Below, one piece after another: positions 43,924 to 53,510 of a stretch of 64,000 nucleotides of DNA (its first letter is position 1; each line of letters begins with the position of its first letter). Source of the DNA: Stramentimicrobium sp964433555 (GTDB lineage: Bacteria > Atribacterota > Phoenicimicrobiia > Phoenicimicrobiales > Stramentimicrobiaceae). Where the stretch lies: contig CAYSRG010000002.1 of assembly GCA_964433555.1 (NCBI GenBank), positions 158,918-222,917 on the forward strand, in the 5' to 3' direction. Both the position numbers and the translations under genes were made by a program. Under the pieces are notes generated by a model. That model saw only the letters and a program-made list of their open reading frames with translations, searched no databases and was not told where the DNA came from.

Positions 43924-45087
43924 TTACAATTTATCAATACCTTTCCTGATTTTTTCTATACCTTGTTTGATCATCTCCAGTGAAGTGGCAAAGGAAAAGC
44001 GTAGGTAGCCTTCTCCATATTGACCAAAAGCATTTCCCGGTACTGTTACCACTCCACACTGTTCCAGTAAATATATGGATAATTCTTCCGAACTTTTCCC
44101 TATTTCAGTAATATTGGGAAAAGCATAAAAGGCACCTTCGGGAGTAAGACACTGAAAACCTTTAATTTCATTGAATCCAGTCATAAGAGTATCTCGTCGC
44201 TCTTGATAAGCTTTGCGCATATTTTCTATATTAAGTTGAGTCTCTTCCTGATGTTGTAATCCATATAAAACTGCTCTCTGAGTAACTGAATTGGGACAAA
44301 CCGCTGTATTCTGCTGTACCTTAATTATCTCATTAATTAAAAATTCTGGACAGACAAGATAAGCAAGGCGCCAACCAGTCATGGCATAACTTTTAGAAAA
44401 GCCAAAAATAGATATGGTTCGCTCTTTCATATCTGGAAAAGAGGCAATGCTGATATGTTTTCTACCATCAAACAATATATCTTCATAAAGTTCATCACTG
44501 ATTACAAATAAATTATGCTCTATCGCTATTTTAGCAATCTCTTGCAATACTTCTTCCTTGGTTACCATTCCGGTAGGATTACTGGGAGAATTTATGAGGA
44601 TAGCTTTTGTTTTTGAGGTAACCATACTTTTCAATTCATCAGGATCAATCTGAAAATTATTTGCCTCCCGAATAGGAAGGTATACCGGATTACCTCCGAC
44701 TAAACTGACCTGGGATCCATAAACAAGAAATCCGGGATCAGGAACAATTAATTCCTCTCCAGGATTGAGCAGGACATAGAATGCGGAAAATAAAGCTTGA
44801 GTACCTCCTGCTGTCACTACTATTTCTTCTGTCTTTACTGGAATTTGATTTATTGCTCTTAGTTTTTGTGCCAAGGCTTCTCGCAAATCATAAAAACCCG
44901 CATTGGGGGTATAATGGGTATAGCCGTCATCAATGGCTTGCTTGGCAGCTTCGCGAACATGGTCAGGTGTAATAAAATCTGGCTCACCGATACCAAAACT
45001 GATTATATCTTTTCTGTTTTGGGCTAAATCAAATAACTTTCGAATTCCGGAAGGTCTAACCTTTTTTAGATTTTTATTTAATTCCAT
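43924..45087 (-). CDS. Aspartate/aromatic-type class I aminotransferase (PLP)
   Basis: About 387 aa. PLP fold signatures: ISFGIGEPDFITPDHVREAA, the NSPSNPTGMV loop, and the lysine in FGFSKSYAMTGWRLAY. ATG 45087 was chosen: AAAGGAGG lies five bases upstream, while the longer reading from GTG 45108 would place that site inside the gene. It follows iorB by about 26 bases, so it probably supplies the oxoacid for IOR copy 2. Confidence 0.93.
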   Translation of the reverse strand: MELNKNLKKVRPSGIRKLFDLAQNRKDIISFGIGEPDFITPDHVREAAKQAIDDGYTHYTPNAGFYDLREALAQKLRAINQIPVKTEEIVVTAGGTQALFSAFYVLLNPGEELIVPDPGFLVYGSQVSLVGGNPVYLPIREANNFQIDPDELKSMVTSKTKAILINSPSNPTGMVTKEEVLQEIAKIAIEHNLFVISDELYEDILFDGRKHISIASFPDMKERTISIFGFSKSYAMTGWRLAYLVCPEFLINEIIKVQQNTAVCPNSVTQRAVLYGLQHQEETQLNIENMRKAYQERRDTLMTGFNEIKGFQCLTPEGAFYAFPNITEIGKSSEELSIYLLEQCGVVTVPGNAFGQYGEGYLRFSFATSLEMIKQGIEKIRKGIDKL

Positions 45088-45113
45088 CTCTTCCTCCTTT
45101 CTTATCACCTATC

Positions 45114-45746
45114 TTATTTAAAGCTAACATTTTTTAATTTATTAGAAACAGTAGAAAATTCTTGGTAACCCATTTCTAAAGCTTTGATATTCATATCTAT
45201 ACTGTGAGCTGGTAAATTCTGCTTTATAGATTCAATTATAGCCTCTTTTTTGACCGGAAATTTGGTAGTAGTAAGTGCTGCTCCTAAAATTACTATATTT
45301 GCGGTAATAATATGCCCTGCTTCTTGTGCTATTTTCTCAGCATCAATTAGATATAAATTATTTACCTTTTTACTCAGCCTTGTCAGAATTTGATTTATAT
45401 CTGGATACTCAGAGATACCCAGAGAAACAGTAAAGGGCACAATGGTTGAACAATTGGCAATAATATGAGTGTCTTTCCTAATTACTCTTGTAGCTCTTAA
45501 TAATTCAGAGGGTTCAAAGGCTAATAATAGATCAGCTGAATACTTTTCAATTAGGGGACTTAAGGCATTTCCTATTTTTAATTCGGTAACAACAGTTCCA
45601 CCACGCTGAGCCATTCCATGCACTTCACTCATCACCACATTTAATCCCTGGGCCATTGCTGCCTCTCCGATGATAGTGGCAGTCTTGATGGTACCCTGTC
45701 CACCTACACCAATCATATAAATTTGATAACATTTCTTTAAGCTCAT
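45114..45746 (-). CDS. iorB: Indolepyruvate ferredoxin oxidoreductase beta subunit, copy 2
   Basis: 210 aa gamma-type subunit: YMIGVGGQGTIKTATIIGEA near residues 10-29 and GMAQRGGTVVTELKIG near 44-59. It overlaps iorA copy 2 by four bases. With IorA it forms the second complete aryl 2-oxoacid oxidoreductase in the window; its divergence from copy 1 suggests another substrate. Confidence 0.93.
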   Translation of the reverse strand: MSLKKCYQIYMIGVGGQGTIKTATIIGEAAMAQGLNVVMSEVHGMAQRGGTVVTELKIGNALSPLIEKYSADLLLAFEPSELLRATRVIRKDTHIIANCSTIVPFTVSLGISEYPDINQILTRLSKKVNNLYLIDAEKIAQEAGHIITANIVILGAALTTTKFPVKKEAIIESIKQNLPAHSIDMNIKALEMGYQEFSTVSNKLKNVSFK

Positions 45747-47611
45747 TTTTTCACCTCAATTGCTTTCTGCGGACATACCTGAATACAATAACCACATTGG
45801 GTACATAATAAATAATTAATATGTATTGATCCATCCTCTTTTTTAAAAAGAGCTGGGCAAGTAAACTGTTTCAGGCAAATCTGACAGCGAGTACATCTCT
45901 CTTGATTAACCTGATAGGTTAATTTTTCTGTTTCTGCCTTCTTTAACATAATACAGGGGGAACGTGAAATAATTACTGACACACCTTCATACTGTAATCC
46001 CTCTTTAAAAACTTCCACGGCCTTATTTAGATTTTCGGGATTTATAATCCTTACATAGCCAACACCAGTAGCTCTGGTCAATTCCTCAATAGATATAGCG
46101 GGAACTTCCTCTCCCCACCCGTCTATCGGAATACTTGGATTCGGTTGGCCACCAGTCATAGCAGTGATCTGGTTATCCAGTATTACCACCATGATATTCG
46201 CTTTCTGATGCACTGCATTAATCAAGGGCGGAATCCCGGCATGAAAGAAGGTTGAATCTCCAATCAAAGAAACAACCTTTTGTTTGGTAGCTTTACTCAA
46301 TCCACTGGCAACTCCAATGCTGGAACCCATACAGATACAGTAATCAGCCATATTATAGGGTGGCTGCATGGCTAAAGTATAGCAACCTATATCGTTTGAA
46401 TAAATAATATTTTCCTTTTTTATTCTCAAATTCTGGACTGCTTTTTTAATAGCATAAATTGTGGAGCGATGCGGGCATCCTGGACATAGTACTGGTGGTC
46501 TTAACGGTGGTTTAATATCCTTAAATTCAATATTCGGTTTCTCTGCTGGTCTTTCTATATTTAACACTTGAGTGAGGGCTTGATAAATAATATCGGGATT
46601 ATATTCGTAGATGCGAGGCAGTGTCCCATCCAATTTACCATAAACTCTTTTTTGCCATCCTTCCTGCCCTAATAAGGAGAGCATCTCTTTTTCCAAAACT
46701 GGCTCTACTTCCTCTATAATAATTATGCTTTCTAAGTTACTTATAAATTTCTTAACTAATTCTCTGGGGAAAGGATAACTTAAACCCAACTTAAGAATAT
46801 TCACCGGTAAAGACAATTCATTGATAACATCCAGCGCATAGTTAAAGGAAACACCGGAGGAAACTATTCCTACTTTACTGTTACTAATCTTTTTTACTAC
46901 CCTGTTAACCGGTGAGGTATTGCCTGTTATTTCTAATTTTTGCAGTTTTTCCACCAACTCCTGTCTCAGTTTACGGGCAAAAGCGGGTGCAATATTAAAT
47001 CTTGTTTCTTCTTTGCTAAAAAATCCTTCCTTCTTTCCAGATTTAATCGGTCCCAGCTGAACTACTCCTCGCATATGAGAAACACGAGTGGTAGTACGAA
47101 TCATCACCGGTATATTATATTGCTCTGAAACAGTAATACCATATATCATAAAATCCTTCATTTCCTGGGGATTAGAAGGCTCTAAAACTGGAATTCCCGC
47201 CAGTTGAGCCATAATCCGGTTATCCTGTTCATTTTGAGAAGAATGCATGGAAGGATCATCAGCAGAAAGAATTATCATACCTCCCCGAACACCAGTATAA
47301 GCAGTGCTCATTAAAGCATCTGCAGCAACATTTAGACCAACATGCTTCATAAAAACAAAGGAGCGCAAACCGGAGGCTGCAGCGGCAGCAGATACCTCCA
47401 GAGCTACCTTTTCATTTACCGAAAACTCAAAATATAATCCAGACTTTCGGGCAATTTTGATAAGAATATTGCCAATCTCGGAAGAAGGTGTACCAGGATA
47501 AGTTGAGGCAAAGGAAATCCCGGCTTCCAGCGCCCCCCTTACTACCGCTTCATTTCCTAATAGAAATAATTTTTCTCCTTGTTTTCCTTCATAAATATCA
47601 TTAATTTTCAA
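45743..47611 (-). CDS. iorA: Indolepyruvate ferredoxin oxidoreductase alpha subunit, copy 2
   Basis: 622 aa. N-terminal LLGNEAVVRGALEAGISFA and STYPGTPSSEIG, thiamine-diphosphate site near IGDSTFFHAGIPPLINAV and ILDNQITAMTGGQ, and two C-terminal 4Fe-4S motifs (CTRCQICLKQFTCP and CTQCGYCIQVCP). It oxidises amino-acid-derived 2-oxoacids to acyl-CoA with ferredoxin. An IclR regulator gene lies 54 bases upstream on the same strand. Confidence 0.94.
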   Translation of the reverse strand: MKINDIYEGKQGEKLFLLGNEAVVRGALEAGISFASTYPGTPSSEIGNILIKIARKSGLYFEFSVNEKVALEVSAAAAASGLRSFVFMKHVGLNVAADALMSTAYTGVRGGMIILSADDPSMHSSQNEQDNRIMAQLAGIPVLEPSNPQEMKDFMIYGITVSEQYNIPVMIRTTTRVSHMRGVVQLGPIKSGKKEGFFSKEETRFNIAPAFARKLRQELVEKLQKLEITGNTSPVNRVVKKISNSKVGIVSSGVSFNYALDVINELSLPVNILKLGLSYPFPRELVKKFISNLESIIIIEEVEPVLEKEMLSLLGQEGWQKRVYGKLDGTLPRIYEYNPDIIYQALTQVLNIERPAEKPNIEFKDIKPPLRPPVLCPGCPHRSTIYAIKKAVQNLRIKKENIIYSNDIGCYTLAMQPPYNMADYCICMGSSIGVASGLSKATKQKVVSLIGDSTFFHAGIPPLINAVHQKANIMVVILDNQITAMTGGQPNPSIPIDGWGEEVPAISIEELTRATGVGYVRIINPENLNKAVEVFKEGLQYEGVSVIISRSPCIMLKKAETEKLTYQVNQERCTRCQICLKQFTCPALFKKEDGSIHINYLLCTQCGYCIQVCPQKAIEVKK

Positions 47612-47665
47612 TTCTTCACCCCTCTTCTAATCTCGAATTTATCTTTATTTTTATATCTTAATTAT

Positions 47666-48445
47666 CTATCCAGTCTTAAACATTTGTGGTAACTTTATTT
47701 TATCAGTATGATTTTTAAGAGATTTAACCATTCTCTCCAATATATCATTACTCATACGAGCAGTAGGAAGACTGAAGCTCAGGGAGGCAACGATACCGCC
47801 ATGTTCATCAAAAATGGGTGCAGCAACACAACATACACCAGGACGATACTCCTCACTGACAAAACTATAACCTTCCTTCCGAATTTTTTGGAGGATTTGA
47901 ATAAGTTGAGCTGTATCAGTGACCGTCTTTGCAGTATAAGACTTCAATCTATTTTTTTTTAAAATATTGGAAATTGTTTTATCATCCTGATAAGCCAATA
48001 GTACTCTACCTAAAGCAGTACAGTGAGCAGGCTGGTAAGTGCCAACTTTAAAATCAAGTCTTAGGGCATGTGGGCATTCAATATTGTGTAAATAGACTAC
48101 CCTGCCTTGCTCCAGAACTGCCAGGTTAACCATTTCCTTATATTCCTGAGCTAATTTTTTCATGTGGGGAATAATCTCCAGGATCCGGATACGCTCATTT
48201 AAAGAAATGCCAATCTTGGCAAATTTGTAGGAAAGATAATATTTTCTGGTTTCTGGATTATGAGCTAAATATCCCAGGGATTTCAAAGTTCCTAATAATC
48301 TGTAGACTACTCCTTTGGAAAGGTTGGTTTCCTTTATTATCTCAGAGAGAGAATATTCCATTTTACCAGTGGCTAATAATTCAATAATAGAGAAAATATA
48401 TTTCACAGAGTGAACCGGATATTTGAAGTAATCGGATTGTTCCAT
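47666..48445 (-). CDS. IclR-family transcriptional regulator, second copy
   Basis: 259 aa with the N-terminal winged helix (LLATGKMEYSLSEIIKETNL, SKGVVYRLLGTLKSLGYL) and an IclR effector domain ending ASLSFSLPTARM. It is the first gene of the second IOR cluster and the likely regulator of iorA, iorB, the aminotransferase and the Ptb-like gene. A candidate operator lies just before its start. Confidence 0.92.
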   Translation of the reverse strand: MEQSDYFKYPVHSVKYIFSIIELLATGKMEYSLSEIIKETNLSKGVVYRLLGTLKSLGYLAHNPETRKYYLSYKFAKIGISLNERIRILEIIPHMKKLAQEYKEMVNLAVLEQGRVVYLHNIECPHALRLDFKVGTYQPAHCTALGRVLLAYQDDKTISNILKKNRLKSYTAKTVTDTAQLIQILQKIRKEGYSFVSEEYRPGVCCVAAPIFDEHGGIVASLSFSLPTARMSNDILERMVKSLKNHTDKIKLPQMFKTG

Positions 48446-48455
48446 AGTTTTATTA

Positions 48456-48518
48456 TTGAAACCTTTTGTTTTAAATAATAAACTATTTTATTATAACATA
48501 AATAATATTTCTTGTCTT
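48456..48518 (-). promoter_or_regulatory. Promoter and imperfect dyad of the second IclR gene
   Basis: Minus-strand AAGACA (48513-48518), 17-base spacer, perfect TATAAT (48490-48495). Downstream lies TTAAAAC-AAAAG-GTTTCAA (48456-48474), an inverted repeat with one mismatch in seven-base arms. Its half-site resembles the TGAAAC arm of the first IclR gene's operator. Confidence 0.55.
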
Positions 48519-48637
48519 GGGAATAATAATAAACACTCAATTAGATTGAAAATATTTCCATTAATTAACGGATAGTTAACTTATTAATAGAAGTAATTCA
48601 ATGGGAGAAAGATTAGGGAGTGAGTAAAAAAATATGG

Positions 48638-49510
48638 TCAATAATTCTTTTTCATAAAACTTTCTACCTCTTCTCTGGATCCTCGAAAAGGTCCGGGATT
48701 AGCCAGTTTAATGGAAGTTAAGGCTACCGCAAAAAGGAGTGAGTGATCAATATCTTTATTCAATCTTTCAGAGAGGTAGGCTGAAAAGCAGGTATCTCCT
48801 CTTCCTGTTCTTCCAGATAAATTTTTTGATTTCAAAGGATAGTGACAGAAAGTAAATCCATCATAAGCTAACACTTCACTATGGTGAGTAATGATAATTT
48901 CTTTGGCACCCCATTGATAAAGTACTGTTGCCGCCTCTCTGGTATTTGACCGACCGGTTAAAAATTCAGCTTCTGCAGCATCAGTTTTTAAGAAATCGAT
49001 GTATGGTAAATATTGTTCTTTTTCCTTCCAGTCTTTATAAAAAAGTTTTCCATCCTCTCCAACATTCCGTAAAAATCCCTGTACATCAACTGCAATTTTC
49101 CCTTTATCAGAAAAGAATTTAACCAGTTCTGATTGATATTCTCCATAAATAAGACTGGCAAAATGAATAACCCTGGCTTTTAAATCTTTGGGGATTTCCG
49201 TAATTAAAAAGGGCTGGGCAATAGCCAGAGCTGTACTTATTCTTCTTTCCCGGCTTTCATCCAGGTAGATATTTCTAATAGAAGTAGTCTTTGGGGAAGA
49301 GACGAGAAAAATATTATTTTCAGGAATATTTAATTTCTGAATACAGTCATAATCAGTTTTGCATAACTTAGTTAATACGGCTACCTTATAATCTAAAGAG
49401 GAATAAACAGAAGAAGAATATAGGATAGCACCTCCCACATTCTTTTCTTTGTTCTGGGGATAAATATTTTCATCTAAGGAGATATGACCTATGACAAAAA
49501 AATCAAACAT
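48638..49510 (-). CDS. PfkB-family carbohydrate kinase, copy B
   Basis: 290 aa ribokinase-fold kinase, related to the 40.1-kb gene along its length (GHISLDENIYPQNKEKNVGG near the start, KTDAAEAEFLTGRS in the middle, SGRTGRGDTCFSAYLSERL near the end with the catalytic Asp). It is separated from the IclR gene upstream by an AT-rich gap and followed by a HAD-type gene. Substrate unknown, probably a sugar. Confidence 0.85.
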   Translation of the reverse strand: MFDFFVIGHISLDENIYPQNKEKNVGGAILYSSSVYSSLDYKVAVLTKLCKTDYDCIQKLNIPENNIFLVSSPKTTSIRNIYLDESRERRISTALAIAQPFLITEIPKDLKARVIHFASLIYGEYQSELVKFFSDKGKIAVDVQGFLRNVGEDGKLFYKDWKEKEQYLPYIDFLKTDAAEAEFLTGRSNTREAATVLYQWGAKEIIITHHSEVLAYDGFTFCHYPLKSKNLSGRTGRGDTCFSAYLSERLNKDIDHSLLFAVALTSIKLANPGPFRGSREEVESFMKKNY

Positions 49511-49589
49511 ATTTCACCTTTAGGACTGAAATTCCTTATCTTAGTCTTATAATAATTTCCCAATAAAAACCAGACGCAGCTTCATTATA

Positions 49590-50633
49590 CTATAAAATCA
49601 ATAATCTTCCTTCCGGATTAAACCCCTGATAGAGAACCTTTCTAATTTCTTGTTTCTCTCTATAAGTAGAAATATGGTTATAATTGCTCTTCTCCCAGGG
49701 TGCTGAAGTTAATAATACCTGCTCAAACGCTCTTAAAAGTTTATCCTCAAACTCTCCCTTATATGCTCCTTGAGTAAAGCGTTTTAGTGCTTCCGGGAAA
49801 TTATTCCAGGATTCCTGCTCATATCCGGGAGAAACCGGATAAAAAAGGCCATTATTCGCTTTTACTGCTGTTAAATCACCATTCCCATCTCCTAACATTA
49901 ATACCTGATCATCACGGCGATGGCCTGCTTGTTTAGCCACCTCAATGTGATGCCCTTTAGATCCCATTTCCTGACCAGCAATTAGTTGTACATATTGAGC
50001 AATATCCTGTGCCTCCCAGTAATTGGCTAGATCATCATAAGGTGTTTTTGATACTACCAGAATATCCGCAACTCTATGCATGAGTTCAAGACATTCCTTA
50101 ACACCATCAAAGGGTGGTATTTTGGCTGAAATATAGGGAAAAGTGCGATTTACTGCTTCACTCCAGCCTAACAACTTATATAAGGTAAAATTGGTAGGGT
50201 GTTTGTCAATAAATTCTTCCAGACTGGGATTTCCTAAGCCCAGCTTATTTTCTTCAGCAAATTTGATATAGTCATCTAATGGTTTACTTTCAGGCAGGTC
50301 AATGTCTTTTTCCTTTAAAATTTCCTGTACATCCTTTCTTTTCCGTAAAGCCTTCAGGGTGAGTTGTATAGCAATAAAGCGGTTACAACCCCGGTCTACC
50401 GAAAAAAGATTATAATATTCTGCTACTTCTCTAAAATATGATTCAATGCCCCATAATTGAAAGAACTCCATAAAATGGGGATGAAAAATTAACATTTGCT
50501 TGCCATTCATATTATCAGTAATACAGCCATCGGTATCAATAGCGATTAAAAAGTCTTTGGTCTTCTTAAAATTTCTTAATTGTTGCTCCGGATCTTCTTT
50601 AATCTGTTGAGCTGTCAATCTTGGTAGTGACAT
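49590..50633 (-). CDS. HAD-superfamily hydrolase
   Basis: 347 aa with the haloacid-dehalogenase catalytic motif IAIDTDGCITD (Asp33 nucleophile and Asp35) and a late metal-binding motif LMLGDGNGDLTAV near residue 245. The insert between them is long and mostly helical. Probably a sugar-phosphate phosphatase, but the substrate is not recognisable. It lies just downstream of the phosphofructokinase gene. Confidence 0.75.
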   Translation of the reverse strand: MSLPRLTAQQIKEDPEQQLRNFKKTKDFLIAIDTDGCITDNMNGKQMLIFHPHFMEFFQLWGIESYFREVAEYYNLFSVDRGCNRFIAIQLTLKALRKRKDVQEILKEKDIDLPESKPLDDYIKFAEENKLGLGNPSLEEFIDKHPTNFTLYKLLGWSEAVNRTFPYISAKIPPFDGVKECLELMHRVADILVVSKTPYDDLANYWEAQDIAQYVQLIAGQEMGSKGHHIEVAKQAGHRRDDQVLMLGDGNGDLTAVKANNGLFYPVSPGYEQESWNNFPEALKRFTQGAYKGEFEDKLLRAFEQVLLTSAPWEKSNYNHISTYREKQEIRKVLYQGFNPEGRLLIL

Positions 50634-50703
50634 TTATTCTCTCCTTCCTTTATATCAGTGATAAGTGATAAACGCTTTTTATAAGTAAAACTACTAATCA
50701 TTC

Positions 50704-50727
50704 ATTACTTATTACTCATTACTGATT
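50704..50727. repeat. Heptamer direct repeat ATTACTn
   Basis: ATTACTT-ATTACTC-ATTACTG-ATT: three seven-base units and a partial fourth at the 3' end of the phosphofructokinase gene. The last codons of that gene (for RISNE and stop) are made of this repeat. The same heptamer recurs at 53.9 and 55.7 kb. Confidence 0.8.
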
Positions 50728-52034
50728 CTATATCCCACTGGTATATATTTTCCACATTTTTGGGAAATAAAAATATCTTTGAAGCTGGTAAATTCAGGTA
50801 ATGGTCCTCCAATTAAGGGCTTAGCCCAGTGCAAAAAATCATCAGTTACATCACTCTTATTTTCAGCAATCCACTCCTTAGGGAACTTACGCTCAGCATT
50901 GGCCACCACATCTAAGGGGACTTTATCGTATCTTACCCTATAAGAATTTCCTGCTTCCCTGATGATGGTAGCCATATAGCCATCCTGATTCTGCAATGCC
51001 AGTTGAGCTGAATAAGCACCTACCTGATAGGCTTCTTCCCGGTCTACTTCTGATACATAGGCCAGTTCCCGTCTTTGTCTTGTTCCAGGATTTTCAGCTC
51101 GGGCAATACCTTGTACAATAAGCCGACTTTTTGCTCTCCCTTGCTTATCTTGTCTATCCAAGCCATTTAAGTAATTTATGAGTAAATTACCTGCCGTTGA
51201 TCCACTGGCACTGAACTGAGCATGACCAAAGCTATCCTTTAATACAGATAAATCACCAAGATTTACTCCCTCACCAACCACAATTATACAGCGACCAGCT
51301 TCCTTTAATTTTTCATTAATCCTTTCCGTAATGAATTCTAAATTAGATTGGCTATCATCCTTAGAAAGAGCTTCTGGTAAAAATAACAGTAAAGGTATTT
51401 TTCGCTGTGGATCTGCCAAACGTGCTGCAGCAGGAATAAATCCGATTTTCCTGCCCATAACGGTAATAACCAGAACTGGGTCACTGGTGTAACTCGCTTT
51501 ATTCTCTTCATTTGCCTCTAAAATATTTATTGCTAAATTTCTGGCTACACTACCATATCCGGGATTATGATCACAGATGGCAAAGGTGCCATCAGATTGC
51601 AGGGACCCCCCTACATCATTGTCAATAGTTTTGGGCATACCAACACATACTAAATCTAAACCATGTTCCCGTGCTACTTTGCTTACCTTAAAGGCAGTAT
51701 CCATTGAATCATTTCCGCCACAGTAGAAAAAAAAGCCAATATCTTCTTTGGAGAATACTTCTACAATGCGTTCAAGGTCCTCTTCGCTTTTTATCTTGTA
51801 GCGGCAACTCCCTAGAGTTCCTGCTGAAGGGGTTTGAGATAATAACTCAATTTGATGTTTATCCTGAGTAGAAATATCAAGAAGCTGCCCCTGTAATACC
51901 CCTAAAATTCCCATTTTTGCTCCCAGTACCCGATCCACCCGATCTGATTGAAAAAGTATGTCAAACGCTCCTTTAACAGTACTATTAATGACAGAGGTAG
52001 GTCCGCCTGACTGAGCAATAACTGCTTTCACCAT
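50712..52034 (-). CDS. 6-phosphofructokinase, probably pyrophosphate-dependent
   Basis: 440 aa. The nucleotide/PPi loop starts VIAQSGGPTSVINSTV. The motif that is GGDGS in ATP-dependent enzymes reads GGNDS at 106-110, and MPKTIDND (133-140) carries the Lys characteristic of PPi-dependent enzymes. GSTAGNLL and MGRKIGFIPA also fit. It phosphorylates fructose 6-phosphate reversibly, saving ATP in fermenters. It precedes a HAD phosphatase and follows a LarA-like gene. Confidence 0.85.
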   Translation of the reverse strand: MVKAVIAQSGGPTSVINSTVKGAFDILFQSDRVDRVLGAKMGILGVLQGQLLDISTQDKHQIELLSQTPSAGTLGSCRYKIKSEEDLERIVEVFSKEDIGFFFYCGGNDSMDTAFKVSKVAREHGLDLVCVGMPKTIDNDVGGSLQSDGTFAICDHNPGYGSVARNLAINILEANEENKASYTSDPVLVITVMGRKIGFIPAAARLADPQRKIPLLLFLPEALSKDDSQSNLEFITERINEKLKEAGRCIIVVGEGVNLGDLSVLKDSFGHAQFSASGSTAGNLLINYLNGLDRQDKQGRAKSRLIVQGIARAENPGTRQRRELAYVSEVDREEAYQVGAYSAQLALQNQDGYMATIIREAGNSYRVRYDKVPLDVVANAERKFPKEWIAENKSDVTDDFLHWAKPLIGGPLPEFTSFKDIFISQKCGKYIPVGYRISNE

Positions 52035-52178
52035 TTTAGAATAAACCTCCTTCTCAACTTATAATAACTTTTACTATTACTTTATTATCAATTAAAAAAT
52101 ATCCACATAATAAGTAATTTACAAATTTGTCTGAGTAATATTAAAGATGATTTTTCATGGTAAAAGAATTTTGTGATA

Positions 52179-53465
52179 TTAGCTCTTTCTTAATTGATAT
52201 AGATATTTTCCACCATGCTCTATCCAGAGTTGTTTAGAAGCCATATAGTCTTCTTTATGAATTGTATTTGGATCTCGGTAGCCTAATCCAACATCTTGAC
52301 AGACACTCTCAGGAATACCGGTGGCCAGGATGACCTGAAAATCACATTTCTCTTTACCATCATCTGGATTATAAATACCTGAACCACGAACATTAATAAC
52401 ATGGGCAGCAACATTACGGGAGGTATCTGGAAATTTCTGTAAATACTTCAGAACATAATCCTTACAATGATAACCCAGTTCTCTAATGCTCTTTTCCATA
52501 TCCTTCTGAGAATGAAAACGGCGAATATGGGGAGCATAGATAATGATTTCCCCGCCCTCAGCCATCACGCCGGGACTCTGCAGCTTATAAGAACCTTTGC
52601 CTGCAGTCCAGAATTCATCATAACACAAATCCATAACCTGAACTACCTGCTCCAAAGATTGATCAATATAAATGATATGAATTTTAGAACTAGCTAACGC
52701 AGCTGCTTGATATGCCTCCTGGAATCCATGGTAACCACTTCCTACATACAGGCCTTTGGGAATAACTTTGTTATTTTCTACCTCCTGTAAAAGCATATTA
52801 AAAGAAATAACAGGAGCCTTAATTGCTTTGAAAATATAAGAAGATCCCTCATTGATTACTCTTCGTGCTGGATTGTCAATTGTACCAATAATTTCAGGTA
52901 TACCAACCAGTACCGCAGCCCAGTGCAATAAATCTATTACTTCGGGCCCCGAAATTCCGGGAAAGAATACCTTTAATCCACCTGCATAACCAGCAGATTC
53001 ATGTGGAGAAGTACCGCTTAAAGCAATAATTAAATCATAATCATCCAGAATAAGTTTGCTTATTACCACTGGTAGGGATTGTTTTAATTGTTGTTTGGTC
53101 TGTTCAGAAACAAAAGAGGAATCTATTTCTCCCACCTGAACCAACCGTTCCGGATCATCAAACTGATGATTATAATGGTTAGTAAATACAATCTCTTCTT
53201 TTAAGCCTAATTTAGTTCTTATTTCTTGTTCAGTCATTTTGCGATGAGTTCCACCCGCATTAAGGCTGTCAATCTGAGTTGCATGTTTCTTTTTTAATTC
53301 CCGATAAATAATTGGAACAAGACGATCCGTAAAATCCACCCGGGAATAGTCCGGGTGAATCAATAATACTTTTTTAATCTGGCTAAAATCTTTGAACGCT
53401 TCTGCTACTGCCTCTCTTATTTGATCATCCGCTAAATCTCCTAGTAGTTCTTCTATAAATAGCAT
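52179..53465 (-). CDS. LarA-like nickel-pincer racemase/epimerase family protein (DUF2088)
   Basis: 428 aa of the lactate-racemase family. His155, Lys165 and His181 (GTSPHESAGYAGGLKVFF, then LLHWAAV) have exactly the spacing of His174, Lys184 and His200 of the characterised enzyme, where Lys carries the nickel-pincer cofactor. NAGGTHRKM is a further conserved loop. The cofactor-making larB, larC and larE genes are not in the window. Many homologues epimerise other hydroxy acids, including sugar acids, so lactate should not be assumed. Confidence 0.85.
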   Translation of the reverse strand: MLFIEELLGDLADDQIREAVAEAFKDFSQIKKVLLIHPDYSRVDFTDRLVPIIYRELKKKHATQIDSLNAGGTHRKMTEQEIRTKLGLKEEIVFTNHYNHQFDDPERLVQVGEIDSSFVSEQTKQQLKQSLPVVISKLILDDYDLIIALSGTSPHESAGYAGGLKVFFPGISGPEVIDLLHWAAVLVGIPEIIGTIDNPARRVINEGSSYIFKAIKAPVISFNMLLQEVENNKVIPKGLYVGSGYHGFQEAYQAAALASSKIHIIYIDQSLEQVVQVMDLCYDEFWTAGKGSYKLQSPGVMAEGGEIIIYAPHIRRFHSQKDMEKSIRELGYHCKDYVLKYLQKFPDTSRNVAAHVINVRGSGIYNPDDGKEKCDFQVILATGIPESVCQDVGLGYRDPNTIHKEDYMASKQLWIEHGGKYLYQLRKS

Positions 53466-53510
53466 AATAAATACCCCCTATATTAAGTGATAAGTGAATA
53501 GTTATTAGAT

